From assembly GCF_014118685.1 (NCBI RefSeq), contig NZ_JACFAK010000001.1, positions 186,001-250,000 of the forward strand: 64,000 nt of DNA, given 5' to 3'. The notes beneath the pieces are model-generated. The model saw only the letters and a list, made by a program, of their open reading frames with translations. It was not told the origin of the DNA and made no database searches. This document shows, one piece after another, positions 9,891-18,674 of this stretch (positions are counted from its first letter, which is position 1; each line of letters opens with the position of its first letter). The DNA comes from Flaviflexus huanghaiensis (GTDB lineage Bacteria; Actinomycetota; Actinomycetes; Actinomycetales; Actinomycetaceae). Both the position numbers and the translations under genes were made by a program.

Positions 9891-9896
9891 TACACT
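9891..9896 (+). promoter_or_regulatory. Putative -10 box of a leaderless transcript (serine hydrolase gene)
   Basis: TACACT is followed by 6 nt and the GTG start at 9903; no Shine-Dalgarno sequence is present. Confidence 0.45.
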
Positions 9897-9902
9897 TAGC
9901 AC

Positions 9903-10670
9903 GTGGAAGCCGTCATTCTCAGTTCTGTAGACAAAGTCATCCGAAATCGCGGCGAGATCGAACGGAATTTCCGCTTCGCGTCAGTCACCAAACTCTTCGC
10001 AGCCTACGCCGCCCTCATCGCCGTCGACCGGCATCTGCTCGACCTCGACGAGGAGGCGGGACCCGCGACCGTCCGCCATCTTCTCGGCCACGCCTCGGGC
10101 CTGCCGTTCGACGAGGGCGGCCCCGTGTCGGAGCCGGGCCGGCGCCGCGTCTACTCGAATATGGGAATCGAGGTTCTCGGAGAGCACATCGAGACGAAAG
10201 TCGGCACGTCGATCCAATCCTGGATCGAGCAGACGGTGCTCGAGCCGCTCGGCCTGTCCTCGATCCTCATCGAGGGATCACCCGCCCATTCGGGCGAGGG
10301 CAATGCCGCGGACCTTGCGGCCTTCGGTCGAGAGCTCCTGAAGCCCACCCTCATCCCCGAGGATCTTCTCGCTGAGGCGACGTCACCCAGCTTCGGCGAA
10401 CTGTCCGGGATACTGCCGGGCTACGGCCGGCAGCAGGATAACGCGTGGGGTCTCGGCTTCGAGATCAGAGCGACGAAGGACCCCCACTGGCTCGGGGCGA
10501 CCTTCTCGCCCTCGGCGTTCGGGCACTTCGGCCAGTCCGGCTCGTTCCTCTGGGTCGATCCCGAGGTCCAGCTGACCGGCGTCTATCTGGGCGACGAGGA
10601 CTTCGGCCAGAAGCACAAGGACCTGTGGCCGGGCCTGACGGACCGGATGAGGGCGGGCGAGGAGTTCTGA
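9903..10670 (+). CDS. Serine hydrolase, class C beta-lactamase / PBP-like fold
   Basis: This 255-residue protein belongs to the beta-lactamase superfamily (AmpC/EstB-like). The catalytic SxxK is SVTK at residues 27-30, the second motif is YSN at 84-86 and the third is the HFGQSGS stretch near the C-terminus (HxG-type in place of KTG). It is shorter than secreted class C enzymes (about 360) and has no signal peptide, so it is likely a cytoplasmic esterase or peptidase rather than a resistance enzyme. The start is a GTG with a TACACT box 6 nt before it. The TGA lies within a perfect hairpin that probably ends transcription. Confidence 0.8.
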   Translation: MEAVILSSVDKVIRNRGEIERNFRFASVTKLFAAYAALIAVDRHLLDLDEEAGPATVRHLLGHASGLPFDEGGPVSEPGRRRVYSNMGIEVLGEHIETKVGTSIQSWIEQTVLEPLGLSSILIEGSPAHSGEGNAADLAAFGRELLKPTLIPEDLLAEATSPSFGELSGILPGYGRQQDNAWGLGFEIRATKDPHWLGATFSPSAFGHFGQSGSFLWVDPEVQLTGVYLGDEDFGQKHKDLWPGLTDRMRAGEEF

Positions 10671-10687
10671 GCCCGCAGGCTCAGAAC
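10664..10687. terminator. Hairpin terminator overlapping the serine hydrolase stop codon
   Basis: GTTCTGAGCC (10664-10673) and GGCTCAGAAC (10678-10687) form a perfect 10-bp stem with a CGCA loop. The stop codon of the plus-strand gene lies inside the left arm. It sits between convergent genes and could act on both strands. Confidence 0.6.
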
Positions 10688-10727
10688 GATCCCGCTGAGC
10701 GCCGCGGGGTGAGTCGGCAGTGCCCCG

Positions 10728-11000
10728 TCAGAGCGCGCCCCACACGTCGATGACGCCGAGCAGCACGTAGACGAAGATGCCGAGGAACACGGCGAAGCTG
10801 AGCGCAAAGCCGATGATGCCGAGCGAGGCAGAGTCCCCGGCCCTGCGGGCCTGCGCGATCGACACGTAGCCGAGTGCGCACCCAATCGTCCCCGTCCAGA
10901 AGAAGAGGATCGCGAGCACGCCTGCGGCCGTGCCCGCCCGGCGCGGCTGCGCCGAGCCATAGACGGGCTGCTCGTGGGAGGGCAGAGCGGGGCACGGCAT
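10728..11000 (-). CDS. Small DUF4190-type membrane protein
   Basis: This 90-residue protein has a short proline-rich cytoplasmic N-terminus and two hydrophobic segments (about residues 24-45 and 58-85) separated by YVSIAQARRAGDSAS. That pattern, with a GxxALGxVSxAQxRR turn between two membrane helices, is typical of DUF4190 proteins, which are common in actinobacteria and have no assigned function. It starts 3 nt after the xthA stop, with GAGG inside the xthA end serving as ribosome binding site, so the two are co-transcribed. Confidence 0.75.
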   Translation of the reverse strand: MPCPALPSHEQPVYGSAQPRRAGTAAGVLAILFFWTGTIGCALGYVSIAQARRAGDSASLGIIGFALSFAVFLGIFVYVLLGVIDVWGAL

Positions 11001-11003
11001 CGG

Positions 11004-11807
11004 TCAGTCCTCGATGTCGACGATGACGGGGACGTGGTCGGAGGCACCCTTGCCCTTGCGCTCATCGCGGTCGATGCTCGCGTGCGCGACACGTCCGGCG
11101 AGGGAGGGGGAGAAGTGCTGGAAGTCGATCCTCATCCCCTCGTTCCTCGGGAAGCGGAGCTGCTGGTAGTCCCAGAACGTGTACTGGTCGGGCTCGTGTT
11201 CGCGGGTGACCTCGGTGAAGCCGGCGTCGACCACGGACTGCAGCGCGCGGCGCTCGCCATCGGTCACATAGAGGCTGTCCCGGAACAGCTCGATGTCCCA
11301 CACGTCGTGATCCTGAGGTGCGACGTTCCAGTCACCGACGAGGGCGATATCGGCCGAGGGGTCGCCGGCGAGGCGCGACCTGCCCTGCTCTGCGAGCGCC
11401 GTGAGGAATGACAGCTTGTAAGCGTAGTGCGGGTCGGTGATCGACCGGCCATTGGGGACGTAGAGGCTCCACACGTCGATCCCGCCGCAGGTGGCGCCGA
11501 TCGCACGCGGCTCGACCACCGGCTCCTGATCGGGCTTCGCGAAGGCGGGCTGGCCCTCGAACTGGGTGCGCACGTTCTCGATTCCGACGCGGGAGATGAG
11601 GGCGACGCCGTTCCACTGGTTGAGGCCGGTGACGGCGACCTCGTAGCCGGCCTCCTCGAAGGGTGCGTACGGAAATTGGTCGACCCGGCACTTCGTCTCC
11701 TGGATGGCGAGCACATCCGTATTCGAACGCTCGAGGAAGCCGATGACGCGATCGATGCGGGTGCGGACGGAGTTCACATTCCAGGTCACAAGTCTCATGC
11801 GGGCCAT
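11004..11807 (-). CDS. xthA: Exodeoxyribonuclease III
   Basis: This 267-residue DNA repair enzyme of the EEP (exonuclease-endonuclease-phosphatase) family cleaves at abasic sites and removes 3' blocking groups. Landmarks are RLVTWNVNSVRTR, the metal-binding glutamate in AIQETKCRV, SLYVPNGRSI, the GDWNVAP motif, and the terminal GASDHVPVIVDI with the catalytic Asp-His. The start at 11807 gives MARMRLVTW; the ATG at 11798 (MRLVTWN) is equally possible because neither has a strong ribosome binding site. A DUF4190 gene follows in the same transcript, and an SDR gene is divergent with 21 nt between starts. Confidence 0.92.
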   Translation of the reverse strand: MARMRLVTWNVNSVRTRIDRVIGFLERSNTDVLAIQETKCRVDQFPYAPFEEAGYEVAVTGLNQWNGVALISRVGIENVRTQFEGQPAFAKPDQEPVVEPRAIGATCGGIDVWSLYVPNGRSITDPHYAYKLSFLTALAEQGRSRLAGDPSADIALVGDWNVAPQDHDVWDIELFRDSLYVTDGERRALQSVVDAGFTEVTREHEPDQYTFWDYQQLRFPRNEGMRIDFQHFSPSLAGRVAHASIDRDERKGKGASDHVPVIVDIED

Positions 11808-11816
11808 TATTCCAGC

Positions 11817-11822
11817 TAGGCT
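11817..11822 (+). promoter_or_regulatory. Putative -10 box of a leaderless transcript (SDR gene)
   Basis: TAGGCT, a good actinobacterial -10 hexamer, is followed by 6 nt and the ATG at 11829. No Shine-Dalgarno sequence is seen. Confidence 0.5.
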
Positions 11823-11828
11823 CTCGAT

Positions 11829-12605
11829 ATGGGTACAGCACTGGTCACCGGCGCCACCTCCGGCATCGGCCGAGAGATCGCCTGGCAGCTGGCGGCCGAG
11901 GGCAATGACATCGTCCTCGTCGCTCGGAACGTCCCGGCCCTCGAGGAGTACGCGGACAGGATCCGCACCTTCACGGGGCAGAAGGTCGAGACGCTCAGCG
12001 CCGACCTCGCCACCGAGGAGGGCGCCCGCGCGGTCGGGGAGCGTGTCGCCAGCCGAGAGCGCCCCATCGGCCTTGTCGTCAACAACGCCGGCTTCGGGCT
12101 TGGCCAGAGCTTCCTCGGCGGCAGTCTCGACCGTGAACTCGAGGGCATGGATGTCATGGCCCGCGCCATCCTCATCATCTGCCACGCCGCGGCGGGCGAG
12201 TTCGCCCGGCGCGGCTACGGCGCGATCCTCAACATCTCGTCGATGACCTCGCTGACCGCGCAGGGTACCTACTCGGCCCACAAGGCCTGGGTCCGGACAT
12301 TCTCGGAGGGCCTCGCCGAGACCCTGAGGCCCCACGGCGTCAACGTCACCGTCTCCTGCCCGGGACTCGTCCACACCGACTTCCACGCACGGACCAACGT
12401 CGACGCGAGCCAGTGGCCCGAGTTCGCCTTCATCCCCGTCGACAGGGTGGCCTCCCGCTCCCTCGACGCCGTCCGTCGCGGCCGCGTCATCGTCACTCCC
12501 TCGCCCGTCTATGCGGCCGCGGCGGGGATCCTCCGGCTCTCACCGCGGGCACTCGTCCGCCGGGTCGCCGGGCCCGGCCGCTCCGGCCGCGCGGCCGGCA
12601 TCTGA
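11829..12605 (+). CDS. Short-chain dehydrogenase/reductase
   Basis: This 258-residue classical SDR has the NAD(P)-binding TGATSGIG at residues 8-15, the NNAG motif near 86, a serine in NISSMTS and the catalytic YSAHK. The cofactor loop ends VARN, which in the family usually favours NADPH because of the arginine. The substrate cannot be inferred. The C-terminal tail is rich in arginine, glycine and proline after the Rossmann fold and is probably disordered. The start is the first ATG and is probably leaderless, with TAGGCT 6 nt upstream. pyrE follows after 38 nt with its own -10-like box. Confidence 0.9.
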   Translation: MGTALVTGATSGIGREIAWQLAAEGNDIVLVARNVPALEEYADRIRTFTGQKVETLSADLATEEGARAVGERVASRERPIGLVVNNAGFGLGQSFLGGSLDRELEGMDVMARAILIICHAAAGEFARRGYGAILNISSMTSLTAQGTYSAHKAWVRTFSEGLAETLRPHGVNVTVSCPGLVHTDFHARTNVDASQWPEFAFIPVDRVASRSLDAVRRGRVIVTPSPVYAAAAGILRLSPRALVRRVAGPGRSGRAAGI

Positions 12606-12630
12606 CTCAGCTCCTGCGCCCCCGCACACG

Positions 12631-12636
12631 TAGACT
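12631..12636 (+). promoter_or_regulatory. Putative -10 box of a leaderless transcript (pyrE)
   Basis: TAGACT is followed by 7 nt and the GTG at 12644. The absence of a purine-rich ribosome binding site supports a leaderless start. Confidence 0.5.
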
Positions 12637-12643
12637 GGGGCCC

Positions 12644-13207
12644 GTGAAGAACAACGACCCCCAGCGCCAGCGCCTCATCGAGCTCGTCCGCGAGCTCGCC
12701 GTCATCGAGGGTGAGGTCACCCTCGCCTCCGGCCTCGTGTCAGACCATTACGTTGATATGCGGAGGGCGACCCTCCACCACGAGGCCGCCCCCCTCATCG
12801 GCCACGTCATGCTCGACATGCTCGAGGAGTCGGGGTTCGGACCCGATGAGATCGATGCGGTCGGTGGACTGACGATGGGAGCGGATCCCGTCGCAGCCGC
12901 GATCCTTCACGCGGCCGCCTCGCGGGGCCTGGCCGTCGACGCCTTCGTCGTCCGCAAGGCCGCCAAGGGCCATGGCATGCAGCGGAGGGTCGAGGGCCCC
13001 GAGATCGCGGGCCGCCGGGTCGTCATCCTCGAGGACACGTCCACGACGGGTGGATCGCCGCTCGAGGCACTTGAGGCCGCACGTGAGGTGGGCGCGGAGC
13101 CCGTCGCCGTCGCCGTCGTCGTCGACCGGAATACGGGTGCGAAGGAGCGGATCGAAGCGGCGGGTGTGCCCTACTTCGCGGCCCTCTCCATCGACGAGCT
13201 GCGCTGA
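12644..13207 (+). CDS. pyrE: Orotate phosphoribosyltransferase
   Basis: PyrE joins orotate to PRPP to make orotidine 5'-phosphate in pyrimidine synthesis. The 187-residue protein has the N-terminal hood (GEVTLASGLVSDHYVDMRR), a FVVRKAAKGHG lysine loop, and the PRPP motif VVILEDTSTTGGSP. The GTG at 12644 (VKNNDPQ) matches the expected length of the family; an upstream in-frame extension to 12413 overlaps the SDR gene and is rejected. No other pyrimidine genes adjoin it. Transcription probably starts at the GTG itself. Confidence 0.93.
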   Translation: MKNNDPQRQRLIELVRELAVIEGEVTLASGLVSDHYVDMRRATLHHEAAPLIGHVMLDMLEESGFGPDEIDAVGGLTMGADPVAAAILHAAASRGLAVDAFVVRKAAKGHGMQRRVEGPEIAGRRVVILEDTSTTGGSPLEALEAAREVGAEPVAVAVVVDRNTGAKERIEAAGVPYFAALSIDELR

Positions 13208-13512
13208 GCCCAATCCTGCTGAGCCGTACCCGGCTGGCGGGTGCGCTCCGCGGAGTCGCGCGCGGTCGACTCCAACGCGGCTGGGTTGACCGCTCACTCG
13301 TGAGCAGCGCTAGGCGAAAACCTGCGTGGAGTGTTCCCATCGCATCGGCGCGCGCCGTCGATCGTGCCACATCTCATGACCGCACTCGGCGTGAGCTGGC
13401 GGGTGCGTGCGGACGTCGGTCCACCCCGCGCGGGCCGTGCTCGGAGGCACAGTGGCTGGACAGCGGCGAGGGACTATGCTGGTGCCGCTGATCATCGAGA
13501 CTGGAGTCATCC
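13208..13512. other. Intergenic region between pyrE and lemA
   Basis: No gene, RNA or repeat is recognised in these 305 nt. The distal end holds the only clear signal, a TATGCT hexamer at 13475-13480 that fits the -10 box of the LemA-family gene. The remainder shows no open frame with coding character. Confidence 0.5.
13475..13480 (+). promoter_or_regulatory. Putative -10 box of the lemA-like gene
   Basis: TATGCT lies 32 nt before the ATG at 13513; the intervening leader contains CTGGAG as a ribosome binding site. Confidence 0.45.
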
Positions 13513-14088
13513 ATGCATGTTGGAGTCATCCTCGGCGCCGTCGCCCTCATCACCCTCACACTCGCCTCGTGGGCGGGTGTGACCAGTAGGAGCCTGAGGA
13601 ACCTGCACGAAAGGGTCGAGGGATCCTGGCGACAGATCGAGGTCGAGAGCCATCGACGTCGCCAGCTCATCCCCATGCTCATCGACGCCCTCACGGGCAG
13701 AGCGCCCGATGAGGTCGTGAGCAACCTGGTCGAGGCGCGTGGCCGCGCCCAGCAGGCCCAGGGCTCCGCCGCCGACCAGGCGCGACTCGAGGACGCCCTC
13801 AACGCGGCAGTGGGCCGCGCACTCGCCACGGGCGAGTGCACCCCCGGCCTCAAGGCCTCGGGCCCGTTCTGCGATATTCGAGCCGAGCTTGCCGCCATCG
13901 ACGACCGCATCTCCGGCGAACGGCGGGCCTATAACGCCGATGTCGATACCTACAACGCCGTGCTCGAGACTCCCTCGGGCGCTGTTGTCGCGCGCCTCAT
14001 GGGCCTGAGGCCCGCCGAGCGCTTCGAGTCCACGCGGACGGCGATGCCGGTACCCGCAGTGGCCGCCGCGGGTGGGGTGGCCGAGTGA
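13513..14088 (+). CDS. LemA family membrane protein
   Basis: This 191-residue protein begins with one hydrophobic segment (residues about 4-24) and continues as a helical bundle with the LemA family pattern: EGSWRQIEVESHRRRQLIPMLID (W...R..LIP), EARGRAQQAQ, a TPGLKAS stretch corresponding to the YPxLKA region, and RRAYNADVDTYNAVL (R.YN..V..YN). LemA proteins are membrane-anchored with the bundle exposed, and their molecular function is unknown. The ATG has CTGGAG upstream. The next gene overlaps it by 4 nt (GTGA), so the two are translationally coupled. Confidence 0.8.
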   Translation: MHVGVILGAVALITLTLASWAGVTSRSLRNLHERVEGSWRQIEVESHRRRQLIPMLIDALTGRAPDEVVSNLVEARGRAQQAQGSAADQARLEDALNAAVGRALATGECTPGLKASGPFCDIRAELAAIDDRISGERRAYNADVDTYNAVLETPSGAVVARLMGLRPAERFESTRTAMPVPAVAAAGGVAE

Positions 14089-14669
14089 CGGACGCCGAGC
14101 AGGCGGTCGACCCGCGGCTCGATCCCGAGCTTCTCGAGAACGGCGATACGCGCAATGTCGTCGATCGATACCGGTTCTGGAGCGTCGAGGCGATCAAGGC
14201 CGACCTCGACGAGTCACGGGCGGCGCTCCACATCGCGATCGAGAATCTCGAGCACGATCTCAACATCGGCTCGATCGTCCGCACCGGCAATGCGTTCAAT
14301 GTCGGCGGCGTCCACATCGTCGGCAGGCGCCGGTGGAACCGGCGCGGGGCCATGGTGACCGACCGTTATCTCGACATCATCCACCAGCCAGAGCCGGCCG
14401 ATCTGGCCCGATGGGCGCAGGCCAACGGCTATGCGATCATCGGCATCGACAACGTCCCCGGGTGCACGGACCTTGAGGCGAGCCCACTGCCCGAACGGTC
14501 GATCCTCGTCTTCGGTCAGGAATCGAACGGGATCTCGCCCGAGCTCCTGGCGGAGTGCGCCGAGGTGCGGCAGATTCCCATGTACGGGTCGACGAGGTCG
14601 ATGAACGTGGCGGCCGCGGCCGCGATCGCCATCCACTCCTGGTCGGTCACCCACCAGTACAGGGGCTGA
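14085..14669 (+). CDS. TrmH/SpoU-family RNA 2'-O-methyltransferase
   Basis: This 194-residue protein is a SPOUT-class methyltransferase that would use S-adenosylmethionine to methylate ribose 2'-OH in tRNA or rRNA. The three family motifs are present: NIGSIVRTGNAFNVGG (motif 1, catalytic arginine and asparagine), LVFGQESNGIS (motif 2) and RSMNVAAAAAIAIH (motif 3, the trefoil knot). It lacks the N-terminal substrate-binding domain of larger TrmB-like members, so the target cannot be predicted. It starts with a GTG overlapping the stop of the LemA-like gene. A sirtuin remnant on the opposite strand begins 5 nt beyond its stop. Confidence 0.9.
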   Translation: MTDAEQAVDPRLDPELLENGDTRNVVDRYRFWSVEAIKADLDESRAALHIAIENLEHDLNIGSIVRTGNAFNVGGVHIVGRRRWNRRGAMVTDRYLDIIHQPEPADLARWAQANGYAIIGIDNVPGCTDLEASPLPERSILVFGQESNGISPELLAECAEVRQIPMYGSTRSMNVAAAAAIAIHSWSVTHQYRG

Positions 14670-14673
14670 ACCC

Positions 14674-14784
14674 TCAGTCGGCGAGGAGCCGGACGATGGC
14701 TGCGAGCGTCTCGGAGATCCCACCCTCGATCCGCACATCCGCCAGCCTGTCGGCCTGAGTCGGCCCGCGGTTGATGATGGCGAT
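14674..14784 (-). pseudogene. C-terminal remnant of a second sirtuin gene
   Basis: On the minus strand this stretch encodes 36 residues and a stop, ending ETLAAIVRLLAD. Aligned by eye with the 3' end of the intact sirtuin gene (24053 onward) it shows about 12 mismatches in 111 nt, with the shared segments INRG-TQADRLADVRI and EGGISETLAA. The rest of the gene is missing: immediately upstream lies the 3' end of hemL in another frame. It looks like the leftover of a deleted copy, and its INRGPT motif is if anything the more typical sirtuin form. Confidence 0.75.
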
Positions 14785-14807
14785 GCCGCGAGCCGCCACG
14801 TGATTCC

Positions 14808-16103
14808 TCAGGTTCGCGGGTTGGATGCTTCGGCTGCCGCGCGTGCCGCTACCGGGGCGGCGTCGAGGATGCGAGCGATGATCTCCTCGTCGTGCGTCGC
14901 AGAGACGAAATAGGCTTCGAACACGGACGGTGGGAGATGGATGCCGGAGCCGAGGAGCGAGTGGAAGAAGGGCGCGTAGCGGAACTGGTCCTGTGCGATC
15001 ACGTCGTCGTAGCTGCCCGCTGGATCGTCCGAGAACAGGATGGAGAAGAGCGAGCCGACCTTCTGGATGGTGTGGGCGACTCCCGCGCTGGTCAGGCTCT
15101 GTGAGAGGCCATCCGATAAGGCGTTGGCGGCCCTGTCGACTGCCGCGTAGACCTCATCGTCGGCCAGTGTGAGCGTGGCGATGCCGGCCGCCGTCGCCAA
15201 TGGGTTTCCAGAGAGGGTGCCCGCTTGATAGACGGGGCCGAGCGGTGCGAGATGGTCCATGACGTCCGCGCGTCCGCCGAGTGCCGCAAGAGGCATGCCC
15301 CCGCCGATGACCTTGCCGAAGCACATGAGGTCCGGCTCGTACGGGGTGGCCTGATCGATGCCCCAGAAGCCTGCGCGAGAGACGCGGAACCCAGTCAGCA
15401 CCTCGTCGAGGATGAGAAGAGCACCGCTCTTCTCGCATTCCGCCTTGAGGAAGGCATTGAATCCGGGCTCGGGCGGGACGACCCCCATATTGGCGGGAGC
15501 CGCCTCGGTGATAATGGCGGCAATGCGATCGCCGTGGGAGGCGAACAGCTGCGTGACCGCCTCTCGGTCGTTGTAGGGCAGGACGACCGTGTCTTCGACC
15601 GTACCCTTCGGAACACCGGCGGAGGACGACATGCCGAAGGTGGCGACACCAGATCCTGCCGCGACGAGCATGGAGTCCTCATGCCCGTGGTAGCAGCCGG
15701 CGAACTTGACGACGATATCCCTGCCGGTGAACCCGCGCGCCAGACGAATCGCGGTCATCGTCGCCTCTGTGCCGGTCGAGACGAAGCGGATCTTCTCGAC
15801 CGGGTCGATCCGACCGATGACAAGCTCGGCGAGTTCGATCTCGGCCTCGGTCGGAGCGCCGAACGAGAGGCCGCGCTCTGCGGCGCGCTGGACGGCGTCG
15901 ACGACGACGGGGTGAGCGTGCCCGAGCAGGGCAGGGCCCCACGACCCGACGAGGTCGATGTACTGCCTCTCGCGGGAGTAGACGAAGGGACCGGAGGCCC
16001 GGTCGATGAAGACGGGGGAGCCGCCGACCGAGCCGAAGGCGCGGACGGGCGAGTCCACGCCGCCGGGGATGACGCGCTGCGCGCGTGTGAACAGATCAGA
16101 CAC
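14808..16103 (-). CDS. hemL: Glutamate-1-semialdehyde 2,1-aminomutase
   Basis: HemL converts glutamate-1-semialdehyde to 5-aminolevulinate using PLP, the second step of the C5 heme pathway after HemA. The 431-residue protein starts [23 protein letters not shown] and has the aminotransferase features [33 protein letters not shown] and the PLP lysine in [17 protein letters not shown]. The GTG at 16103 has AGAAGG upstream and overlaps the hemB stop by 8 nt; a longer frame to 16163 has a proline/arginine-rich leader that is antisense-like and unlikely. It is the last gene of the hemE-hemY-hemC-hemD-hemB-hemL operon. Confidence 0.95.
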   Translation of the reverse strand: MSDLFTRAQRVIPGGVDSPVRAFGSVGGSPVFIDRASGPFVYSRERQYIDLVGSWGPALLGHAHPVVVDAVQRAAERGLSFGAPTEAEIELAELVIGRIDPVEKIRFVSTGTEATMTAIRLARGFTGRDIVVKFAGCYHGHEDSMLVAAGSGVATFGMSSSAGVPKGTVEDTVVLPYNDREAVTQLFASHGDRIAAIITEAAPANMGVVPPEPGFNAFLKAECEKSGALLILDEVLTGFRVSRAGFWGIDQATPYEPDLMCFGKVIGGGMPLAALGGRADVMDHLAPLGPVYQAGTLSGNPLATAAGIATLTLADDEVYAAVDRAANALSDGLSQSLTSAGVAHTIQKVGSLFSILFSDDPAGSYDDVIAQDQFRYAPFFHSLLGSGIHLPPSVFEAYFVSATHDEEIIARILDAAPVAARAAAEASNPRT

Positions 16104-17067
16104 GTGATACCTTCTTCGCGATCTCGGTGGCCCAGTAGGTGCAGATGATGGTGGCGCCGGCACGGGTGATCGCGGTGACTGACTCCATGATGGTCCGGTC
16201 TCGATCCAGCCAGCCGTTCGCCGCCGCCGCCTCGATCATCGCGTATTCGCCGGACACCTGGTAGGCGGCAACGGGGACCGTCGAGGCCTGGGCGACATCC
16301 GACAGAACGTCGAGGTAGGAGCCTGCGGGTTTCACCATGACGACATCCGCTCCCTCGTCGATATCGAGGAGAGCCTCTCGCAGGCCCTCCGTCCGGTTTC
16401 CCACATCCATCTGGTATGTCCGGCGGTCGCCCTTCAGCTGCGAGTCGACTGCCTCTCGGAAGGGGCCGTAATAGGCGGATGCGTACTTGGCTGAGTAGGC
16501 GAGAATCGAGACGGAGGTGAAGCCGGCCTCGTCGAGAGCCGTTCGGCAGGCGGAGACCTGGCCATCCATCATGCCCGAGAGGCCGAGCATGTGGGCTCCG
16601 GCGCGAGCCTGTTCCACCGCCATCGCGCTGTAGATCTCCAGCGTCGCATCGTTGTCCACCGTTCCGTCGACGTCGAGGACGCCGCAGTGGCCATGATCGG
16701 TGAACTCGTCGAGGCACAGGTCGGCGATGATGACAGCCTCATCGCCCACTGCCTCTTTCAGGGCGCGCAGCCCACGGTTGAGGATTCCGTCGGGGTCCAC
16801 GCCAGCCGAGCCGAGGGCGTCATGGTCGGCCGGGACTCCGAAGAGCATGAGTCCGCCGACCCCGGCATCGACAGCCTCCCGAGCCGCGGCCTTGAGGGAA
16901 TCGATCGTGTGCTGGTAGACGCCCGGCATCGAGGCGATCGGTGCGGGCTCGGAGATGCCCTCGCGGACGAACATCGGCAGGACGAGGCTGCCGGCGGTGA
17001 AGCCGGCCTCTCGGACGAGGCCTCTCATAGCGGGGGTGGTGCGCAATCTACGCGGTCGATGAATCAC
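16096..17067 (-). CDS. hemB: Delta-aminolevulinic acid dehydratase (porphobilinogen synthase)
   Basis: HemB condenses two 5-aminolevulinate molecules to porphobilinogen. The 323-residue TIM-barrel protein has both active-site lysines, in [14 protein letters not shown] and [11 protein letters not shown]. The metal segment reads [14 protein letters not shown]: the first and third zinc cysteines are kept while the middle one is aspartate, an arrangement intermediate between zinc and magnesium types and familiar from actinobacteria. The GTG at 17067 has AAAGGA upstream and overlaps the end of hemD by 20 nt. The longer frame to 17172 adds a proline-rich stretch that is only the antisense of hemD. 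Confidence 0.95.
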   Translation of the reverse strand: MIHRPRRLRTTPAMRGLVREAGFTAGSLVLPMFVREGISEPAPIASMPGVYQHTIDSLKAAAREAVDAGVGGLMLFGVPADHDALGSAGVDPDGILNRGLRALKEAVGDEAVIIADLCLDEFTDHGHCGVLDVDGTVDNDATLEIYSAMAVEQARAGAHMLGLSGMMDGQVSACRTALDEAGFTSVSILAYSAKYASAYYGPFREAVDSQLKGDRRTYQMDVGNRTEGLREALLDIDEGADVVMVKPAGSYLDVLSDVAQASTVPVAAYQVSGEYAMIEAAAANGWLDRDRTIMESVTAITRAGATIICTYWATEIAKKVSRV

Positions 17068-17728
17068 GGCTGATCCTTTCCAGACAGGCCTCGAGGCCGC
17101 TGCGATCGGGGGTGGCAGAGGTGGCGGCAGCAGGGATTCTTGCCGCGTGAAGGGCGTGTGCGGTCGGTTCACCGATGGCGATGAGCGGGGGCAGGGTCGT
17201 GTTCGAGGGCCAGTGCGCGGCGATCGAACGGGCAGCGCTGCCCGCCGTGACGATCACGGCATCCGACTCGAGCAAGGCCAGCGCGGCAACCCCGACGGGA
17301 TCATCCTCGGAGCGGTAGATGTCAACGCGGTCGACCGAGTAGCCGAGATCGCGGAGACCCTCTTCGAGGACTGTGCTCGCCTGGACGGAGCAGGGGAAGA
17401 GGACGCGTCCCGTCCCGCGTGGGAAAGAGCGGACCATGGCCTCAGCGCTCGCGGGCGGGGGGCCGATGAAGTCGGCATCTCTCGGTGCGGCCGCGGCAGT
17501 GGCCTCGCCGACGCAGGCCAGATGCAGGTCCCTCGGCAGGGCGATGCCGTTCGATTCGAGGACATGGAAGACGAAAGGCGAGGTCACCGCGATCCAGTCC
17601 GCGTTCCCCACCCTCAGCGCGTCTGCAACGGCGGCAATCCCTGAGGGGATCGGGCTCCGGGAGGTGACCGGCATCGCGTGCCAGCCCTGTGTCAGAGCGG
17701 AGCGGGGTCGAGTGATGGCGACTCTCAT
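17048..17728 (-). CDS. hemD: Uroporphyrinogen-III synthase
   Basis: HemD cyclises hydroxymethylbilane to uroporphyrinogen III with inversion of ring D. The 226-residue protein is poorly conserved, as the family is, but has the bilobal pattern: VAITRP at the N-terminus, [39 protein letters not shown] and [10 protein letters not shown], then [16 protein letters not shown] and [14 protein letters not shown]. It overlaps the hemC stop by 4 nt (ATGA) and hemB begins inside it, so position and motifs agree. The protein is a little shorter than many homologs (about 250 residues). Confidence 0.9.
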   Translation of the reverse strand: MRVAITRPRSALTQGWHAMPVTSRSPIPSGIAAVADALRVGNADWIAVTSPFVFHVLESNGIALPRDLHLACVGEATAAAAPRDADFIGPPPASAEAMVRSFPRGTGRVLFPCSVQASTVLEEGLRDLGYSVDRVDIYRSEDDPVGVAALALLESDAVIVTAGSAARSIAAHWPSNTTLPPLIAIGEPTAHALHAARIPAAATSATPDRSGLEACLERISRDSSTA

Positions 17729-18600
17729 TCTCCGACTCCGCGGTCGATGAACTCGTTCGCCAGCTCGGTCGCGACGGCGATGGGATCGTCGGCGATGAGT
17801 CGGCCCTCAACCTCTGCACCGCCGCCGACGTAGCGCGCATGCAGAGAGACCGTCGATCCGGATGCGTCCCCGAGCACCCCGACCGGTGTCGTGCAGCCCG
17901 CTCCCATTGCCGCCATGAAGGCGCGTTCTGCGGTGACTTCACGCCGTGTCTTGCGGTCGTCGACGCGTGACAGCGGCTCTTCGAACGGCGAGCCCTTGAC
18001 GGTCTCAAGCGCGAGGGCGCCCTGGGCGGCAGCGGGGACCATGACGTCGAAGGGCAGGTCCTGGCCCGTGTCGATCCCCAGCCGCAGGAGGCCTGCACGC
18101 GCAAGGATCACGCCGTCGAGGTCATGGTCGATGCGCGCCAGCCTCGTCGGCACATTGCCGCGGATGTCGACGACCGTGAGATCCGGCCGGAAGTTGAGAA
18201 GCTGTGCGGCGCGCCGAGGGGAGCCTGAGCCGATCGTCGCACCGGGAGGAAGATCGCGGTAGTCGACGTGGCCACAGAACACATCATGGGGGCTCACCCG
18301 CGGGGGAAAGAAGATCGATAGAGCGGGGTGATCAGCCGCTGGAAGGTCCTTCGCAGAGTGGACCGCGATATCGCATTGACCGGCGATCAGGGCATCGCGG
18401 ACGGCCGAGGTGAAGAGGCCCGTGCCGCCGATGACAGAGAGCGGAGACCGATCGACATCCCCCTTGGTGGTGATGCCGATGATCTCGAAGTCGGTGAGAT
18501 TGGGGTCAGCCTCGACGATGTCCCGGGCGACTGCGGTTGCCTGGGACACGGCGAGAGAGGACGTCCGAGTGCCGACGCGAAGCGTATGCATATGTTCCAT
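17725..18600 (-). CDS. hemC: Hydroxymethylbilane synthase (canonical copy)
   Basis: HemC polymerises four porphobilinogens into hydroxymethylbilane on a covalently bound dipyrromethane cofactor. The 291-residue protein keeps all expected catalytic elements: the flexible loop TKGDVDRSPLSVIGGTGLF (45-63), HSAKDLP (81-87) with the catalytic aspartate, SPRRAAQ (127-133), DIRGNVPTR (145-153), and the cofactor cysteine C236 in GAGCTTPVGVL. It lies between hemY and hemD, separated from hemY by 74 nt. The start could be the ATG at 18600 or at 18591; both give the conserved LRVGTRTSSLA. It is the functional counterpart of the degenerate paralog at 24862. Confidence 0.95.
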   Translation of the reverse strand: MEHMHTLRVGTRTSSLAVSQATAVARDIVEADPNLTDFEIIGITTKGDVDRSPLSVIGGTGLFTSAVRDALIAGQCDIAVHSAKDLPAADHPALSIFFPPRVSPHDVFCGHVDYRDLPPGATIGSGSPRRAAQLLNFRPDLTVVDIRGNVPTRLARIDHDLDGVILARAGLLRLGIDTGQDLPFDVMVPAAAQGALALETVKGSPFEEPLSRVDDRKTRREVTAERAFMAAMGAGCTTPVGVLGDASGSTVSLHARYVGGGAEVEGRLIADDPIAVATELANEFIDRGVGE

Positions 18601-18674
18601 GATACGACCCCGCGGTGTGCCTCGGGAGCAAGCGGCGGCTCAGTCCCGGAATCAGCACAAGCGACGAGGGTGCT

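Noticed and set aside
9903-10670. Beta-lactamase resistance gene
   Set aside because: It has the fold motifs but no signal peptide, is short and has HFGQSG rather than KTG; a cytoplasmic hydrolase is more likely.
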